A DNA stretch of 64,000 nucleotides from Promethearchaeota archaeon (GCA_030668025.1 DAOUUT010000001.1:5616-69615); one strand, 5' to 3'. Shown: positions 1 to 9,590, counted from the stretch's first letter. The notes: a model not told the origin generated them from the letters alone. Translations and numbers: made by a program.

Positions 1-2199
1 ACTTGGGGGCTTGGAGAACTTATAGTTCAAGGAGTAGAAAAGGGAGATGAGTTCATTGTTTTTAAACACGATCCAAATTTACCAATAATTAGTCGTGATT
101 TAGTAAAAAAGGAACAAATAATGAGTTTTGACGAACAGAAAGGTGGTACAATTACCCTCCCTGTTAAATTAGAAAGACAAAAACAATATTGTTTAAATGA
201 CGAGCAAGTCAAAATTCTAGCAAGATACGCCATCAAAATTAGAAATCATTACAACCAACCAATGGATATTGAATGGGCTTTAGGAAATAATGATAAAGTA
301 TACATCGTTCAAGCACGACCTGAAACGGTCCACTCACAAAAAGGGGATACTGAGGAAATCTTTTATTTATTAGAAAATCCAAAAAAATTAACAGAAGATG
401 GTTATTTAGTTGAAAATACGGGAACCGCAATAGGACGTCGAATTGGCTATGGAAAAGTCAAAGTAATTGAATCCATTAATAACGCTCATTTACTAGAAGA
501 AGGAGATATTTTAATTACTGAAGAAACTAACCCTGATTGGACGTCGTATATGGCAAACTTGGGAGGCGTAATAACAGAACGAGGTGGTCCAACATGTCAC
601 GCGGCAATCGTCTCCAGAGAATTAAATATCGCATCAATAGTAGGAGCAGATGATATAATAGAAAGAATTAAAGAAAAACAACGTGATGGTCTCGAAAGTG
701 TTACTATTGATTGCAGCGAGGGAGAACCACGAATCTGGCTTAAAGAAGTAGAATACGATTTCGATACGATCGAATTCGCCCAACTTCCGAGCACAAAAAC
801 TCAAGTTTTAGTTAACTTAGGAATTCCTAAGGGTGCTTTATCTTCCGGAAAGTATCCTGATGGCACCGGTTTAGCAAGGTTAGAATTTATAATTAACGAC
901 GAGATTCAAATTCACCCAAATGCGTTAATAGATTTTGACGCTTTAGTAATGAGATATGACGTCTTATTGGAACAAAGAAAAAGGATTGAAAACATTAAAA
1001 AAAGCGATTTACATCGTAAAGATCCCTTCAATCAAGAAATTAGAAAATTAAAACAAACGATAGATAAGATAAGAGAATCAACTATTGGTTATTCAGACAA
1101 GGAAGATTTTTATGTAGAGAAATTAGCGGAAGGCATTGCGACTATAGCTGCGGGGGTTTGGAAGGAATTAGAAGATGGGAGTATCGCCCCATGTATAGTA
1201 AGACTTTCTGATTTTAAAACAAACGAGTATAGGAACCTTCTTGGAGGATGGATTTACGAGAGCGATGAGAATAATCCTATGCTAGGCTTTCGAGGTGCTT
1301 CTCGTTATGTATCCAATGATTTCCAAAATGCTTTTATATTAGAACTACGAGCAATCGTCAAAGCTCGAGAATGGGGTTTAATAAATATTATTCCGATGAT
1401 TCCATTCTGTAGGACACCTGAAGAGGCGCAACGCATTCAACAAATAATGGAAAGTGAAGATTTAGTTAGAGGAAAAAAGGGATTGCAACTATATTGTATG
1501 GCAGAAATACCGTCAAATATTTTTCTTGCGGATATATTCTGTAATTTCTTCGATGGTTTTTCTATAGGCTCAAATGATTTGACCCAATTAATATATGGTG
1601 CTGGTAGGGATAATCAAAAATTAATTCCTATAGCAAAACAGTTTAATTATATCACTAACAGTGAAGCCATAAGGAGAGCAATTAGCCATCTTATTAAAAC
1701 TTCTCACGAAAGAAATAAAAAAGTGGGGATATGTGGTCAGGCTCCAAGCGATGACCCAGAGTTTCTCAGATTTTTAGTACGTGAAGGAATTGATTCCATT
1801 TCTTTAAATTTTGATACATATGCACGTGGGAGAATCAATACTTGGAGAACTGAAATAATTGAAGCGAAATTATCTGAAGAAAGCAGAACGAAAACATATC
1901 AATTTTTAGATAAATGCGATGTCCTAATTGAAAAGATTAGAACTCCCCGAGGAAAATTAAGAAATATGTTGCGAAAACAAAGAAAAGCAATTGATACGAA
2001 ATTAAAAGAAATCACTGAAAAATTTGATAATTATTTTGAAGAGGTATCTAAAATTTCATACGATTTTATTAAAGAACTTAATCGAGGTGAAGATGATACT
2101 TTTAACCAATTATACAACAAATTCAACAAACAAATTGAAGAACTAGAAGAGTTATTCCCAAAGCTTACCAAAAAAATACGAGAATTTGGAATATTTTGA
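1..2199 (+). CDS. ppsA: Phosphoenolpyruvate synthase, 3' part (5' end outside window)
   Basis: PEP synthase makes phosphoenolpyruvate from pyruvate and ATP for gluconeogenesis, passing phosphate through a histidine. The frame is open from base 1 (TWGLGELIVQG is a typical N-domain stretch), so the first ATG at 121 is internal and roughly 200 residues are missing. The phosphohistidine motif GGPTCHAAIVSREL is intact, with the His codon at 598-600. The C-terminal barrel motif CGQAPSDDPEFLRFLVREG and the SIGSNDLTQL strand are present. After the usual end (about base 1840) there is a 110-residue charged coiled-coil tail that ordinary PEP synthases lack. It ends 145 bp before the UPF0147 gene. The family call is sure; the tail function is unknown. 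Confidence 0.93.
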   Translation, partial: TWGLGELIVQGVEKGDEFIVFKHDPNLPIISRDLVKKEQIMSFDEQKGGTITLPVKLERQKQYCLNDEQVKILARYAIKIRNHYNQPMDIEWALGNNDKVYIVQARPETVHSQKGDTEEIFYLLENPKKLTEDGYLVENTGTAIGRRIGYGKVKVIESINNAHLLEEGDILITEETNPDWTSYMANLGGVITERGGPTCHAAIVSRELNIASIVGADDIIERIKEKQRDGLESVTIDCSEGEPRIWLKEVEYDFDTIEFAQLPSTKTQVLVNLGIPKGALSSGKYPDGTGLARLEFIINDEIQIHPNALIDFDALVMRYDVLLEQRKRIENIKKSDLHRKDPFNQEIRKLKQTIDKIRESTIGYSDKEDFYVEKLAEGIATIAAGVWKELEDGSIAPCIVRLSDFKTNEYRNLLGGWIYESDENNPMLGFRGASRYVSNDFQNAFILELRAIVKAREWGLINIIPMIPFCRTPEEAQRIQQIMESEDLVRGKKGLQLYCMAEIPSNIFLADIFCNFFDGFSIGSNDLTQLIYGAGRDNQKLIPIAKQFNYITNSEAIRRAISHLIKTSHERNKKVGICGQAPSDDPEFLRFLVREGIDSISLNFDTYARGRINTWRTEIIEAKLSEESRTKTYQFLDKCDVLIEKIRTPRGKLRNMLRKQRKAIDTKLKEITEKFDNYFEEVSKISYDFIKELNRGEDDTFNQLYNKFNKQIEELEELFPKLTKKIREFGIF

Positions 2200-2343
2200 T
2201 CTTTGAATAAAAATCTAAAACATTTATTTATATTATTTCTTAAAATCAAAAAAATTAAATTTCAATGAATATTTTTAAAAGTTAAGTGTCTGAGTTTTAC
2301 TAATTAATTTTACGCTTAAAATAAAAAAATTGGTGAATAATTT

Positions 2344-2625
2344 TTGCCAAGAGGAAAGGAATTTACTGAAGATATACTTGAAACTTTTAAAAATGTTGAG
2401 TTTTTATTAAATGGAATGATTAACGATCGAGGCGTTCCAAGAAATATAAAACGTGTTGCTCAAAAAGGAATTGATGAGCTACAGCGAGATGACGATACAC
2501 CTGCGGTTTTTGCAAGTAATGTTATGTATATGATTAATGATTTGGCACAAGACGCTAACATTCCCTTTCATAGTCGTACAACTATATACCGGATAATCTC
2601 CTTGCTTGAAAATATTAAAGATTAA
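2344..2625 (+). CDS. UPF0147 family archaeal protein
   Basis: Small helical protein of 93 residues, the normal size for the archaeal UPF0147 family, whose role is not known. Family features seen are RGVPRNIKRVAQKGIDEL, the acidic DDDTPAVFASNVMYMINDLAQD block and HSRTTIYRIISLLE at the end. The start is TTG at 2344, with GGTGA eight bases before it; no ATG fits. It stands alone between the PEP synthase and a tRNA gene. Widespread single-copy presence in archaea suggests a housekeeping job, but nothing in the sequence shows which. Confidence 0.88.
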   Translation: MPRGKEFTEDILETFKNVEFLLNGMINDRGVPRNIKRVAQKGIDELQRDDDTPAVFASNVMYMINDLAQDANIPFHSRTTIYRIISLLENIKD

Positions 2626-2711
2626 TAACTTTAAGATACATTAATTATAATTCTTTTTCATAATTATTACCTATTTAATCACCAACCTTAATAATAGCAA
2701 ATATTATTGCT

Positions 2712-2812
2712 GGGAAGGTGGTCTAGCTTGGTATGATTCTGAAATTCTTTGATTTCAGCTTAAATCTCGGTTCGGAACTGAGCGATCGGGGGTTCAACTC
2801 CCCCCTTTCCCA
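2712..2812 (+). tRNA. tRNA-Pro(CGG) with a non-canonical intron
   Basis: The acceptor stem is GGGAAGG (2712-2718) with CTTTCCC (2805-2811) and discriminator A at 2812. The D arm is 2721-2737, the anticodon arm is CTCGG-TTCGGAA-CTGAG (2766-2782) with anticodon CGG at 2773-2775, the variable loop CGATC, and the T arm GGGGG-TTCAACT-CCCCC. G15-C48 pairing is kept. About 27 extra bases (2739-2765, or shifted by one) lie between the D arm and the anticodon stem. They contain a 7-bp hairpin, CTGAAAT/ATTTCAG. An archaeal intron between tRNA positions 26 and 27 is the simplest reading. The alternative, an anticodon in the CTGAAAT hairpin with the CTCGG arm as a long variable arm, fits the D arm less well. 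Confidence 0.82.
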
Positions 2813-2962
2813 CTTTTTTAAATAGAACATTAAAAAAAGTTATTAACTCGTAACTCTATAAATATTAAAATTGAAAAGCGTTAATATTTATATTTTTAAA
2901 TAATAACTATTATTAGGAAATCAAGTAATAATTAATCAATTATACTTTAATATCACGCTAAA

Positions 2963-3994
2963 ATGGAGCCAAAATTAATTAGTGGAATTTTGTACACTGA
3001 GATGGACGAGGAGGTTGGCCCTAATCCAGTAGTTTTATTAGGAGATATACCCACCTCTAATAGACATTACATAGCAATTAAAACAATCACTGTTCTTTCA
3101 GGTGAAGGAGGCCTTATTCCAGAAACCTTAGTTATTCTCCCTTTTCCTTCGATGGGTTTAAAAGGATTAATAAAATTTATTAAATGGGAGGATGAGGCGA
3201 GACGCGGAGGAGTAGGTCAAGGAGCTATAACATTGCTATTTAAGGAATTTGACGATGTAATTTTTTATAAATATTTAAGTTTTCTTGATCCCCCATTCGA
3301 TGAAGCTGCTAATGAAATCGCGAATCTACAAAAATCTAACGCTCCACGAGAGAAGTATATGGATGTGTTGACTAAACTTTCAATTGCCACGACACAGTTT
3401 TTACATGAATTAAAGGATAAAGAAATAAAGGACGCCAAAGCTTTCCCTGAACAAAAAATAAAAGAAGCAAATCTAGTAAATTACAAGTTTAAAATCATTA
3501 TTTGTGGCGACCCTTCTGTCGGTAAATCGTCCTTAATATTAAGATTTACTGAAAATGCTTTTAGAAGACATTACATTCCCACTCTAGGCGTTCACGTTTC
3601 AGATAAAATATTTAAAATAAAAGATTCCTACATCCAGCTCGTATTATGGGACATTGCCGGGCAAACAAAATTTGAAACCATGAGACAACAATTTTATTTG
3701 GGCTCTGACGGTTTATTTCTTATTTTTGATTTATCAAAGGCTAATTCGATAGATAGCGTTTCTAATTGGTTCGATGACATTTATAAGCAATTAGAAGGGA
3801 GGTCAAATTTAGTTGGTTATATTATTGGAAATAAAAAAGATTTAGCTAAAAACTTCAAGGTCATATCAGAAAAAGGTTCAAAGTTGGCTAAATCCCTAAA
3901 GCTGGGATACATTGAAACTAGCGCCTTAACAGGCGAGAATGTTGAACACGCGTTCTATACTATAGCTGAATCGCTTTATAATTTAGTACAATAA
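2963..3994 (+). CDS. Ras-superfamily small GTPase with an extra N-terminal domain
   Basis: A 343-residue two-part protein. Residues 175-343 are a Ras/Rab-like GTPase: P-loop GDPSVGKS (182-189), switch I Thr in YIPTLGV, WDIAGQ (229-234), NKKD (290-293) and ETSA (318-321), so all nucleotide-binding motifs are intact. Residues 1-165 form a separate alpha/beta domain beginning ISGILYTEMDEEVGPNPVV; it may be longin- or roadblock-like, but that is a guess. There is no C-terminal prenylation motif. Such GTPases are abundant in Asgard archaea and are thought to precede eukaryotic trafficking GTPases. It is transcribed alone and faces the response regulator gene. The start ATG directly begins the conserved N-terminal domain. 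Confidence 0.92.
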   Translation: MEPKLISGILYTEMDEEVGPNPVVLLGDIPTSNRHYIAIKTITVLSGEGGLIPETLVILPFPSMGLKGLIKFIKWEDEARRGGVGQGAITLLFKEFDDVIFYKYLSFLDPPFDEAANEIANLQKSNAPREKYMDVLTKLSIATTQFLHELKDKEIKDAKAFPEQKIKEANLVNYKFKIIICGDPSVGKSSLILRFTENAFRRHYIPTLGVHVSDKIFKIKDSYIQLVLWDIAGQTKFETMRQQFYLGSDGLFLIFDLSKANSIDSVSNWFDDIYKQLEGRSNLVGYIIGNKKDLAKNFKVISEKGSKLAKSLKLGYIETSALTGENVEHAFYTIAESLYNLVQ

Positions 3995-4047
3995 TTCTTA
4001 AAAGTTTTCTTTTGATGAATCTTTTACATTAAAAATCTTTTTATTTT

Positions 4048-4428
4048 CTAAGATACATAACTTTCGATGGCTCGATTAACAGCACCTATCAATTTGTTTA
4101 TAGAAAAAGGTTTGGTTATAAATAAAAAGGCTCCAATGGAAATAGCTTCTTTTTTAGCGTTAGAATCGGCGCTTAAAAATATAATTTTTACCCTATTATC
4201 AATTTGTAATATAAATTTTGACGCTTCAATCCCGCTCATTTCGGGCATTCGCTGGTCCATTAAAATAACTTTAGGTTTGTTTGAAAGCGATTTGAACATG
4301 GCGACTGCTTCTACGCCGTTACTGGCAATACCTGCCACCTCAAAACCGCCTATAGTTAGAACTTTCTCGTAGAAGAATTGAAGCGTAGGTTCGTCGTCAA
4401 CGATAAATACTTTTTCTATTTTAATCAA
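4048..4428 (-). CDS. Stand-alone response regulator (REC domain only)
   Basis: CheY-like receiver of 126 residues with no output domain. The acidic pocket is D11-D12, the phosphoacceptor is D58 in VILMDQRMP, the conserved Ser is in IFLSAD, and the Lys is in TKPF. Its start overlaps the end of the histidine kinase gene by 8 bp, so the two are co-translated and very probably a phosphorelay pair. It would act through protein contact rather than DNA binding. The gene converges with the GTPase gene across a 53-bp gap. Confidence 0.93.
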   Translation of the reverse strand: MIKIEKVFIVDDEPTLQFFYEKVLTIGGFEVAGIASNGVEAVAMFKSLSNKPKVILMDQRMPEMSGIEASKFILQIDNRVKIIFLSADSNAKKEAISIGAFLFITKPFSINKLIGAVNRAIESYVS

Positions 4429-7400
4429 CCTCAGGAATTAATAATACGAAAATGCTACCCTTAGAACGGTCTCCCTTAAACCTGTCTTCAACCCATATCT
4501 TTCCGTTATAAGTTTCGATGATTCCTCGCACTAGCGCCAACCCTAAACCCATTCCATAAATGCCCTTATCTTTGCTGTATCCTCTCTGAAAAATCTTTTC
4601 TTTCATAGAATCTGCTACTCCAAAACCGTTATCCAAAAATTCCAATTTAAGGAAACTCATGCCTACTTTATTTTCTCTTGAGATTCTAACGATAATTTCT
4701 ATTAGCAAATTCTTATTATGTCTTATTGCGTTAATTAAAAGGTTTTCAAACACGTCCTCCAACAAATTATTAGCTTTAATAAAGAGTTTTTCTCCATTAA
4801 AATCGACTCGAATGGCCAGATTTTTATGTTTATAAGATTTTTTCACGAAAGAAACCGTATTTTTTATAACGTTAAGAATTTCTATTTTCTCTAAACTTCG
4901 TCCCGCTTCTTCAATTTTAGAGAGTTTTCGCACGTTTGAAACTAACCTTGACCCTCTAGTGACTTGATCTTTGATTATTTCAGCGTTTAATTTTAAATCA
5001 TCGAATTTCTCATGGTTACTAAGAATTAATTGACTAATTTGCGTTCCAGACAAAATACTTTGTAAAATATTATTAATATCGTGAGCGAATAAATCTTTAT
5101 AGAACTCTGCTCGATTGAACGCTTCTCGATATTTTTCCTCCGATTCTTTTAAATCTATTTCTCCTTTTTTACTTTCAGTTATATCTCGAAAAATCTCTAA
5201 TTTTGAAATACTCCTATCGGGATTTTTCAAAGGTGTACCAATGATATCGTAAATTTTTTGGTTTTTGGTAAAATAAGATTCCCATCTTATCGTTTTTCCT
5301 TGAAATACGTCTTCATTTTTGCACCACGGACAAACTTCTTTAAAATCGTGAAAATAGTTGAAACACTTAATTCCTTCGATATTTCCAAATTCTTTTATGA
5401 GGATTGGATTTAAATACTCGATATCGTAATTAGAATCTACGATATACACTCCATCTTCCATAGAATTTAAGATATTTAAGAAATTATCTCGCTCGAGTTG
5501 TAATTTTTGCTCTGCTTTTTTGCGCTCGGTAATATCTTTTACGTATTCGATAATTCCTTCCAGAATTCCGTCACTATTATTAAGTGGAAATGCTGTAAGT
5601 TCAATCCAACCAGTTGGATCCTTTTCCGTTGGATAAGGTACTATTGAAGTATTCTTTTGACCCGTTTCAAGTGTTTTAATAGATGGACACCAAGGACACG
5701 GAGATGATCTTTTTTGATAAACATCGTAACATTTTCTTCTTGGGATCAGATCAAATTGACCGTACATTTCTATCATATATGGATTGACTTCTACTATGTT
5801 TAAATCGAGATCTAAAATGCTCACTCCATCCTGAATTGCGTTAAAGACATTTTGAATAAATTTAGTATTCTCTTTCAATTTCTGTTCTGCTTTCTTGTGC
5901 TCGTTGATATCAATAGCGGCACCTTCAATACGATCTTCTTTTTCAAACACTCGAGCAGAGATACTCAACCAAATGGGAGTACCATCTCTTCTGGTGACAT
6001 GGATTTCATAATTCTTAACTTCTTTATTAATACGAAGTTCTTCTAACATCATACTCCGTGCATTTAAATCAACAAAATGCTCAATAGCATTATAATCTGC
6101 TAAACATTCCTCTCGATTATCATATCCAAATAATTTGGCAAAAATATCATTACATTCTAAAAATTTACCATCACTGATTCTTGACCAATATAACCCTACT
6201 TGTGCGTTATCAAATAAATATCGATATTTTTCCTCAGAAACTTTTAATTTTTCCTCTGCTTTTTTGCGCTCGGTGATATCTTCTCCTGAACTTAGAACTC
6301 CGGTCATATTTCCAGTTTCATCTTTAAATAAGACGGTTGACCATGAAATTAACCTTTCTTCTCCAGTTTTTGCCCAAATAGAATTTTCATAAAATTTAAT
6401 TAGTTCCATTTCTCCAGCCATTAACTTCTTGAAATATTCGTACACTCTTTCGCGGTCATTTGGAGGAAGACATACTTCAAACCAATTTTTTCCAATTAGT
6501 TCACCCTCATCGTAGCCAAGTAATTCGTGACCTTTTTTATTTAGCAAAGTAATTATTCCATCCTTATCAAGTGCTACAATAATCACACCAGCAATATTAA
6601 GGTAATTTTTTGACTTTTCTATTTCTTTTTTTATTTTTTCTTCAGCTTTTTTACGCTCGGTAATGTCCCGAAATACAACCATTGGGACAATATAGCCTTT
6701 CCAATTTGTCTTTGAAGTCCTGAATTCGGTGAGCACTTCTCTTCCATCTTTTCGTACAATAATTCGCTCATACATTTTTTTATGTGGCTCACCTCCAAGC
6801 CTTTTTTTCATCTTATCTTTATACTTTTTGATCTCTTCCGTACGCGTTAACTCCCAACCATGCATGCTTAAGAGCTCATCAATGCTGTATCCTGTTATTT
6901 CTGCGGCTCGCTGATTTGCGAATAAGTGACGTATATTCTTATCAGCTATAATAATTCCATCAGGTGAATTGTTAATCAGATCAGTAAAGTTCTCATGCAA
7001 TTCTTGCATTGCGATCTCTGTATTTTTACGCTCGGTAATATCCAAAAGAGATGCTACGCTTTTTTTAGTGTTAGGGATCACAGCGATAGTTATGATTATG
7101 TCTCGAATATTACCTTCTTTATTGACAAAACGAAATTCATATTTTTTTAGAGTAGATTCTGGATCACTTATCCGAGAGTAATGGAGTTTTTTCACCCTTT
7201 CCAAATCTTCCTCAATAACAAACTCTGTACAACTTTTTTTCCATTCGATCTCTTCTCTTGAATAACCAGAGAGTTCTTCAAACGGCCCATTTACAAGAGA
7301 AATCGTAGTGTCCTCCTCTACTATGGCTGTTGCAGTTCCAGTATTTTCAAAAATGGTTCTATAATTTTCCTCAGATATACTAATTGTATGCTTTAGCTTT

Positions 7401-7828
7401 AAATTCAATGCTTGTAATTCTTTTTCAGATTCTTTCAATTTTTCTAAGACTTTTTTTTTTTCCGTTATGTCTTCTGTATGAACAATAACTATATCGGGGG
7501 GGATGAAACCATACATCACAGATAAGAATTTTTCTTCTCCCGTAGACATGTAATCATACTTCATTTCTCTGAAAATACTAACGCGATCGTTAGCACAGCG
7601 ATGTAATTCTTCTAAGATTTCTGGTTGACCCTTATACATCTCTGAAGCGTTTTTGCCTACATAATTCTTAATCGTTCCATTAGTTATTTTTTCAGCAGCA
7701 TCGTTGTAATCAATTAAAATTAAATCTTCATCAATCTTTTGCCAAGAATAGGTAGGAATAGGGATTCCTTTAAATAATGATTCAAATCTATTTTTTGAAG
7801 ATTTCGTTTTATTTACTATATTCCTCAC
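4421..7828 (-). CDS. Multi-PAS sensor histidine kinase (seven PAS domains)
   Basis: 1,135 residues and no membrane segment, so probably a cytosolic sensor. Seven PAS/PAC units follow one another (about residues 13-125, 153-270, 278-393, 408-525, 537-650, 662-780, 790-898), each closing with a DITERKK-like signature. PAS6 and PAS7 each carry a CPWC motif (about 711 and 834) plus an earlier Cys, which suggests metal or redox sensing. The kinase core follows: H-box FAHDINNILQS (His about 915), N-box ENLLINAIRHN (about 1024), and the ATP lid DNGFGVAD...GMGLGLA (to about 1099). It is co-transcribed with the receiver gene. The ligand is unknown. Its 5' side is the intergenic region that holds the left attachment site of the element. 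Confidence 0.93.
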   Translation of the reverse strand: MRNIVNKTKSSKNRFESLFKGIPIPTYSWQKIDEDLILIDYNDAAEKITNGTIKNYVGKNASEMYKGQPEILEELHRCANDRVSIFREMKYDYMSTGEEKFLSVMYGFIPPDIVIVHTEDITEKKKVLEKLKESEKELQALNLKLKHTISISEENYRTIFENTGTATAIVEEDTTISLVNGPFEELSGYSREEIEWKKSCTEFVIEEDLERVKKLHYSRISDPESTLKKYEFRFVNKEGNIRDIIITIAVIPNTKKSVASLLDITERKNTEIAMQELHENFTDLINNSPDGIIIADKNIRHLFANQRAAEITGYSIDELLSMHGWELTRTEEIKKYKDKMKKRLGGEPHKKMYERIIVRKDGREVLTEFRTSKTNWKGYIVPMVVFRDITERKKAEEKIKKEIEKSKNYLNIAGVIIVALDKDGIITLLNKKGHELLGYDEGELIGKNWFEVCLPPNDRERVYEYFKKLMAGEMELIKFYENSIWAKTGEERLISWSTVLFKDETGNMTGVLSSGEDITERKKAEEKLKVSEEKYRYLFDNAQVGLYWSRISDGKFLECNDIFAKLFGYDNREECLADYNAIEHFVDLNARSMMLEELRINKEVKNYEIHVTRRDGTPIWLSISARVFEKEDRIEGAAIDINEHKKAEQKLKENTKFIQNVFNAIQDGVSILDLDLNIVEVNPYMIEMYGQFDLIPRRKCYDVYQKRSSPCPWCPSIKTLETGQKNTSIVPYPTEKDPTGWIELTAFPLNNSDGILEGIIEYVKDITERKKAEQKLQLERDNFLNILNSMEDGVYIVDSNYDIEYLNPILIKEFGNIEGIKCFNYFHDFKEVCPWCKNEDVFQGKTIRWESYFTKNQKIYDIIGTPLKNPDRSISKLEIFRDITESKKGEIDLKESEEKYREAFNRAEFYKDLFAHDINNILQSILSGTQISQLILSNHEKFDDLKLNAEIIKDQVTRGSRLVSNVRKLSKIEEAGRSLEKIEILNVIKNTVSFVKKSYKHKNLAIRVDFNGEKLFIKANNLLEDVFENLLINAIRHNKNLLIEIIVRISRENKVGMSFLKLEFLDNGFGVADSMKEKIFQRGYSKDKGIYGMGLGLALVRGIIETYNGKIWVEDRFKGDRSKGSIFVLLIPEVD

Positions 7829-8007
7829 TTTACATGTTTTTTTACACTATTTAATTTATTAATTTTTATCAAAATGTTTTTTGTGTTTTTTCAGAAGGAA
7901 AAGTTTGTTATATTAGTATTTATAATTATAGAACGAAAAAACTTGTATTTAAATATTTATAATTATGTTTTTTTGGCACACAAATTAACCCAAAAAAGTA
8001 TTAATCG

Positions 8008-8023
8008 TGAAAGATTAATTTCA
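8008..8023. repeat. attL core (16-bp direct repeat)
   Basis: TGAAA-GATTAA-TTTCA, identical to 52904-52919. The 5-bp inverted arms and 6-bp spacer are the shape of a tyrosine-recombinase crossover site. On the outer (chromosome) side the arm continues with CG (8006-8007), and on the inner side with AAAT. The integrase operon starts about 80 bp inward, the usual place for an integrase next to its site. Confidence 0.85.
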
Positions 8024-8034
8024 AATAATCTTTA

Positions 8035-8051
8035 CATGAAATTTTCATGAA
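8035..8051. repeat. Possible integrase arm-binding repeats, left
   Basis: CATGAA occurs at 8035-8040 and 8046-8051, 12 and 23 bp inside the attL core. A matching pair lies on the inner side of attR (52868-52873 and 52889-52894). Repeats on both inner arms are what integrase arm-type sites look like. Protein binding is inferred only. Confidence 0.45.
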
Positions 8052-8052
8052 G

Positions 8053-8064
8053 ATTTAAATACTA
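8053..8064 (+). promoter_or_regulatory. TATA-like box of the integration operon
   Basis: ATTTAAATACTA lies about 40-50 bp before the ATG at 8105 and inside the repeat-rich attL arm. It resembles an archaeal TATA box, so integrase binding to the arm repeats could also control this promoter. The transcription start is not visible from sequence. Confidence 0.4.
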
Positions 8065-8104
8065 TAATTTTAATTAAAAATATAAGAAAAAATTAAAATT
8101 TAAA

Positions 8105-8632
8105 ATGATAAAAATGGAAATAAAACAAAAGAAAGAAAAGAAGTACAGGTATAAATTTATTCAATTTTCAGTATCCGATGACTTAAAGAATGATATTGAA
8201 GAATGGACTGGAAAATCGTCTTTTAATACGATATCGGATTTTGTTCGTAATGCTGTAGTAGAGAAAATTAGAAATCTAAAAAACCCTAAATTAAACCAAT
8301 CTAATCTTAAGGACTCTCAAATTAACGCTTCAATGTTAGAGCAATTAACAAAAAATACTCAAAAACTTATTTTATTACAGGAAAAAACTATCGACAGATC
8401 AAAGATTTTCGATGAAATGAAAGCTGATTTAGAAAGAATAAAGAAATTCTCAATAAAACAAGGCTTAGTTCAAGAATCTGAAATTATCTATAATTTACTG
8501 AAAGCACATCAATCGCTATCCCAAAAACAAATAATCGAGAAAACAAATTTAGAGAAAGATACTATTTTTCAAATTCTTTCTACTGATGATCGATTCAAAT
8601 TAAATATAAAGGGGAGATTTTGCCTAAAATGA
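8105..8632 (+). CDS. DNA-binding protein: ribbon-helix-helix plus winged helix
   Basis: 175 residues. Residues 14-57 look like a ribbon-helix-helix domain (beta strand KFIQFSVS, then helices with SFNTISDFVRNAVVEKIRN). Residues 75-115 are a probable coiled coil, and residues 120-175 look like a winged helix (ESEIIYNLLKAHQSLSQKQIIEKTNL). Two DNA-binding heads joined by a coil would suit a repressor or an excisionase-like architectural protein. Its stop overlaps the integrase ATG (ATGA), so the two are made together. It probably controls or assists integration and excision. An ATG at 8114 (codon 4) is an alternative start. Confidence 0.75.
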   Translation: MIKMEIKQKKEKKYRYKFIQFSVSDDLKNDIEEWTGKSSFNTISDFVRNAVVEKIRNLKNPKLNQSNLKDSQINASMLEQLTKNTQKLILLQEKTIDRSKIFDEMKADLERIKKFSIKQGLVQESEIIYNLLKAHQSLSQKQIIEKTNLEKDTIFQILSTDDRFKLNIKGRFCLK

Positions 8633-9573
8633 GACCTTTAAACGAAGAGATTATACAAAATAATCTTAGCTTTTACAAACATTCAAAACAATCAATTAAA
8701 ATGCGAATTTCGAGTTTAAAATACTTCTTTGACGAAAAATACTTTAATTATCAAGGGCATATCTTCGACATTAACATCCGAATTCTTAAGAAGTATTTTA
8801 TTTACCTTAAAAATTTAAATACAATAAGCATTGAGACAAGAAAAAATAAATGGCATATCTTAACATCCTTCCTTAATTTTACTATGGAAGACTATGAAGA
8901 TTTCCATGTTGCGATACCGCGCAAAACAGTATCGTGGAACGGATATATTCCTAAAGAGAACGTGAAAACTAATAAAAATGTCATTGCTGAAAAAGAAGAA
9001 ATAACCAAAATATTAAACCATTTTGAGGTAAATAACTTTAAACATTACCTTATCTTTAAAATCTTGGTTGAGACTGGAATGCGAAAAGGAGAACTAATAA
9101 ACGCTAAATATACCGATGTTAATCTTAAATATAGACATATTTACATAAAGGAAGGAAAGACTGGTGAAAAAATATACAATTTCTCTAAAGATATGGGGAA
9201 TAAGTTAAAACTTTATTTAAGCGAAAGAAAAACCCTCAAAGTTGATAATAAATACCTATTTCTCACTAAAACACTAAGAAAATACGATAATAGATCGTTT
9301 AACCAAATACTCAAGGGAAATAAAGGAAAATATAAAGAATATCCTGGCGCTTTAGAAAAACTTGGAATTAGTAAAAATATTACTTGCAAAACTTTTAGAA
9401 GTACACTTAATACGTTGAGAAAAAAAGAAATGGGATGTTCAAATGAAGTCGCTAAATTATTACTGGGGCATAAAACTAACGATGTGAACATAAAGTCTTA
9501 TACGAAATACGATTTAATCGATTTAATCGATTTATTTGATAAATATAACCCTTATCAAACCCTAAATATCTAA
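8629..9573 (+). CDS. int: Tyrosine recombinase (integrase)
   Basis: Site-specific recombinase expected to join the circular element to the chromosome at the 16-bp core next to it. Counting from an upstream TTG at 8620, the catalytic residues are R155 (ETGMRKGEL), K180 (KEGKTGEK), K257-x-x-R260 (CKTFR, replacing the usual HxxR), H284 (LLGHK) and the nucleophile Y294 or Y297. The N-terminal half is a SAM-like core-binding domain. ATG 8629 is chosen because it overlaps the preceding stop and sits 12 bases after GGGGAG; TTG 8620 is only 3 bases after it. All catalytic positions are kept, so it is probably active. Confidence 0.92.
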   Translation: MRPLNEEIIQNNLSFYKHSKQSIKMRISSLKYFFDEKYFNYQGHIFDINIRILKKYFIYLKNLNTISIETRKNKWHILTSFLNFTMEDYEDFHVAIPRKTVSWNGYIPKENVKTNKNVIAEKEEITKILNHFEVNNFKHYLIFKILVETGMRKGELINAKYTDVNLKYRHIYIKEGKTGEKIYNFSKDMGNKLKLYLSERKTLKVDNKYLFLTKTLRKYDNRSFNQILKGNKGKYKEYPGALEKLGISKNITCKTFRSTLNTLRKKEMGCSNEVAKLLLGHKTNDVNIKSYTKYDLIDLIDLFDKYNPYQTLNI

Positions 9574-9590
9574 TTTTTTAATTATTTTTA

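Noticed and set aside
2712..2812. A class II tRNA (Ser/Leu) with a long variable arm
   Set aside because: The second hairpin has a perfect Pro-type anticodon loop (TTCGGAA) and a five-base variable loop follows; the first hairpin has no proper seven-base anticodon loop.
2712..2812. tRNA-Pro as the attachment site of the element
   Set aside because: It is 5.3 kb from the integrase and no copy of its 3' end was seen near the right boundary; the 16-bp core repeat explains the ends better.
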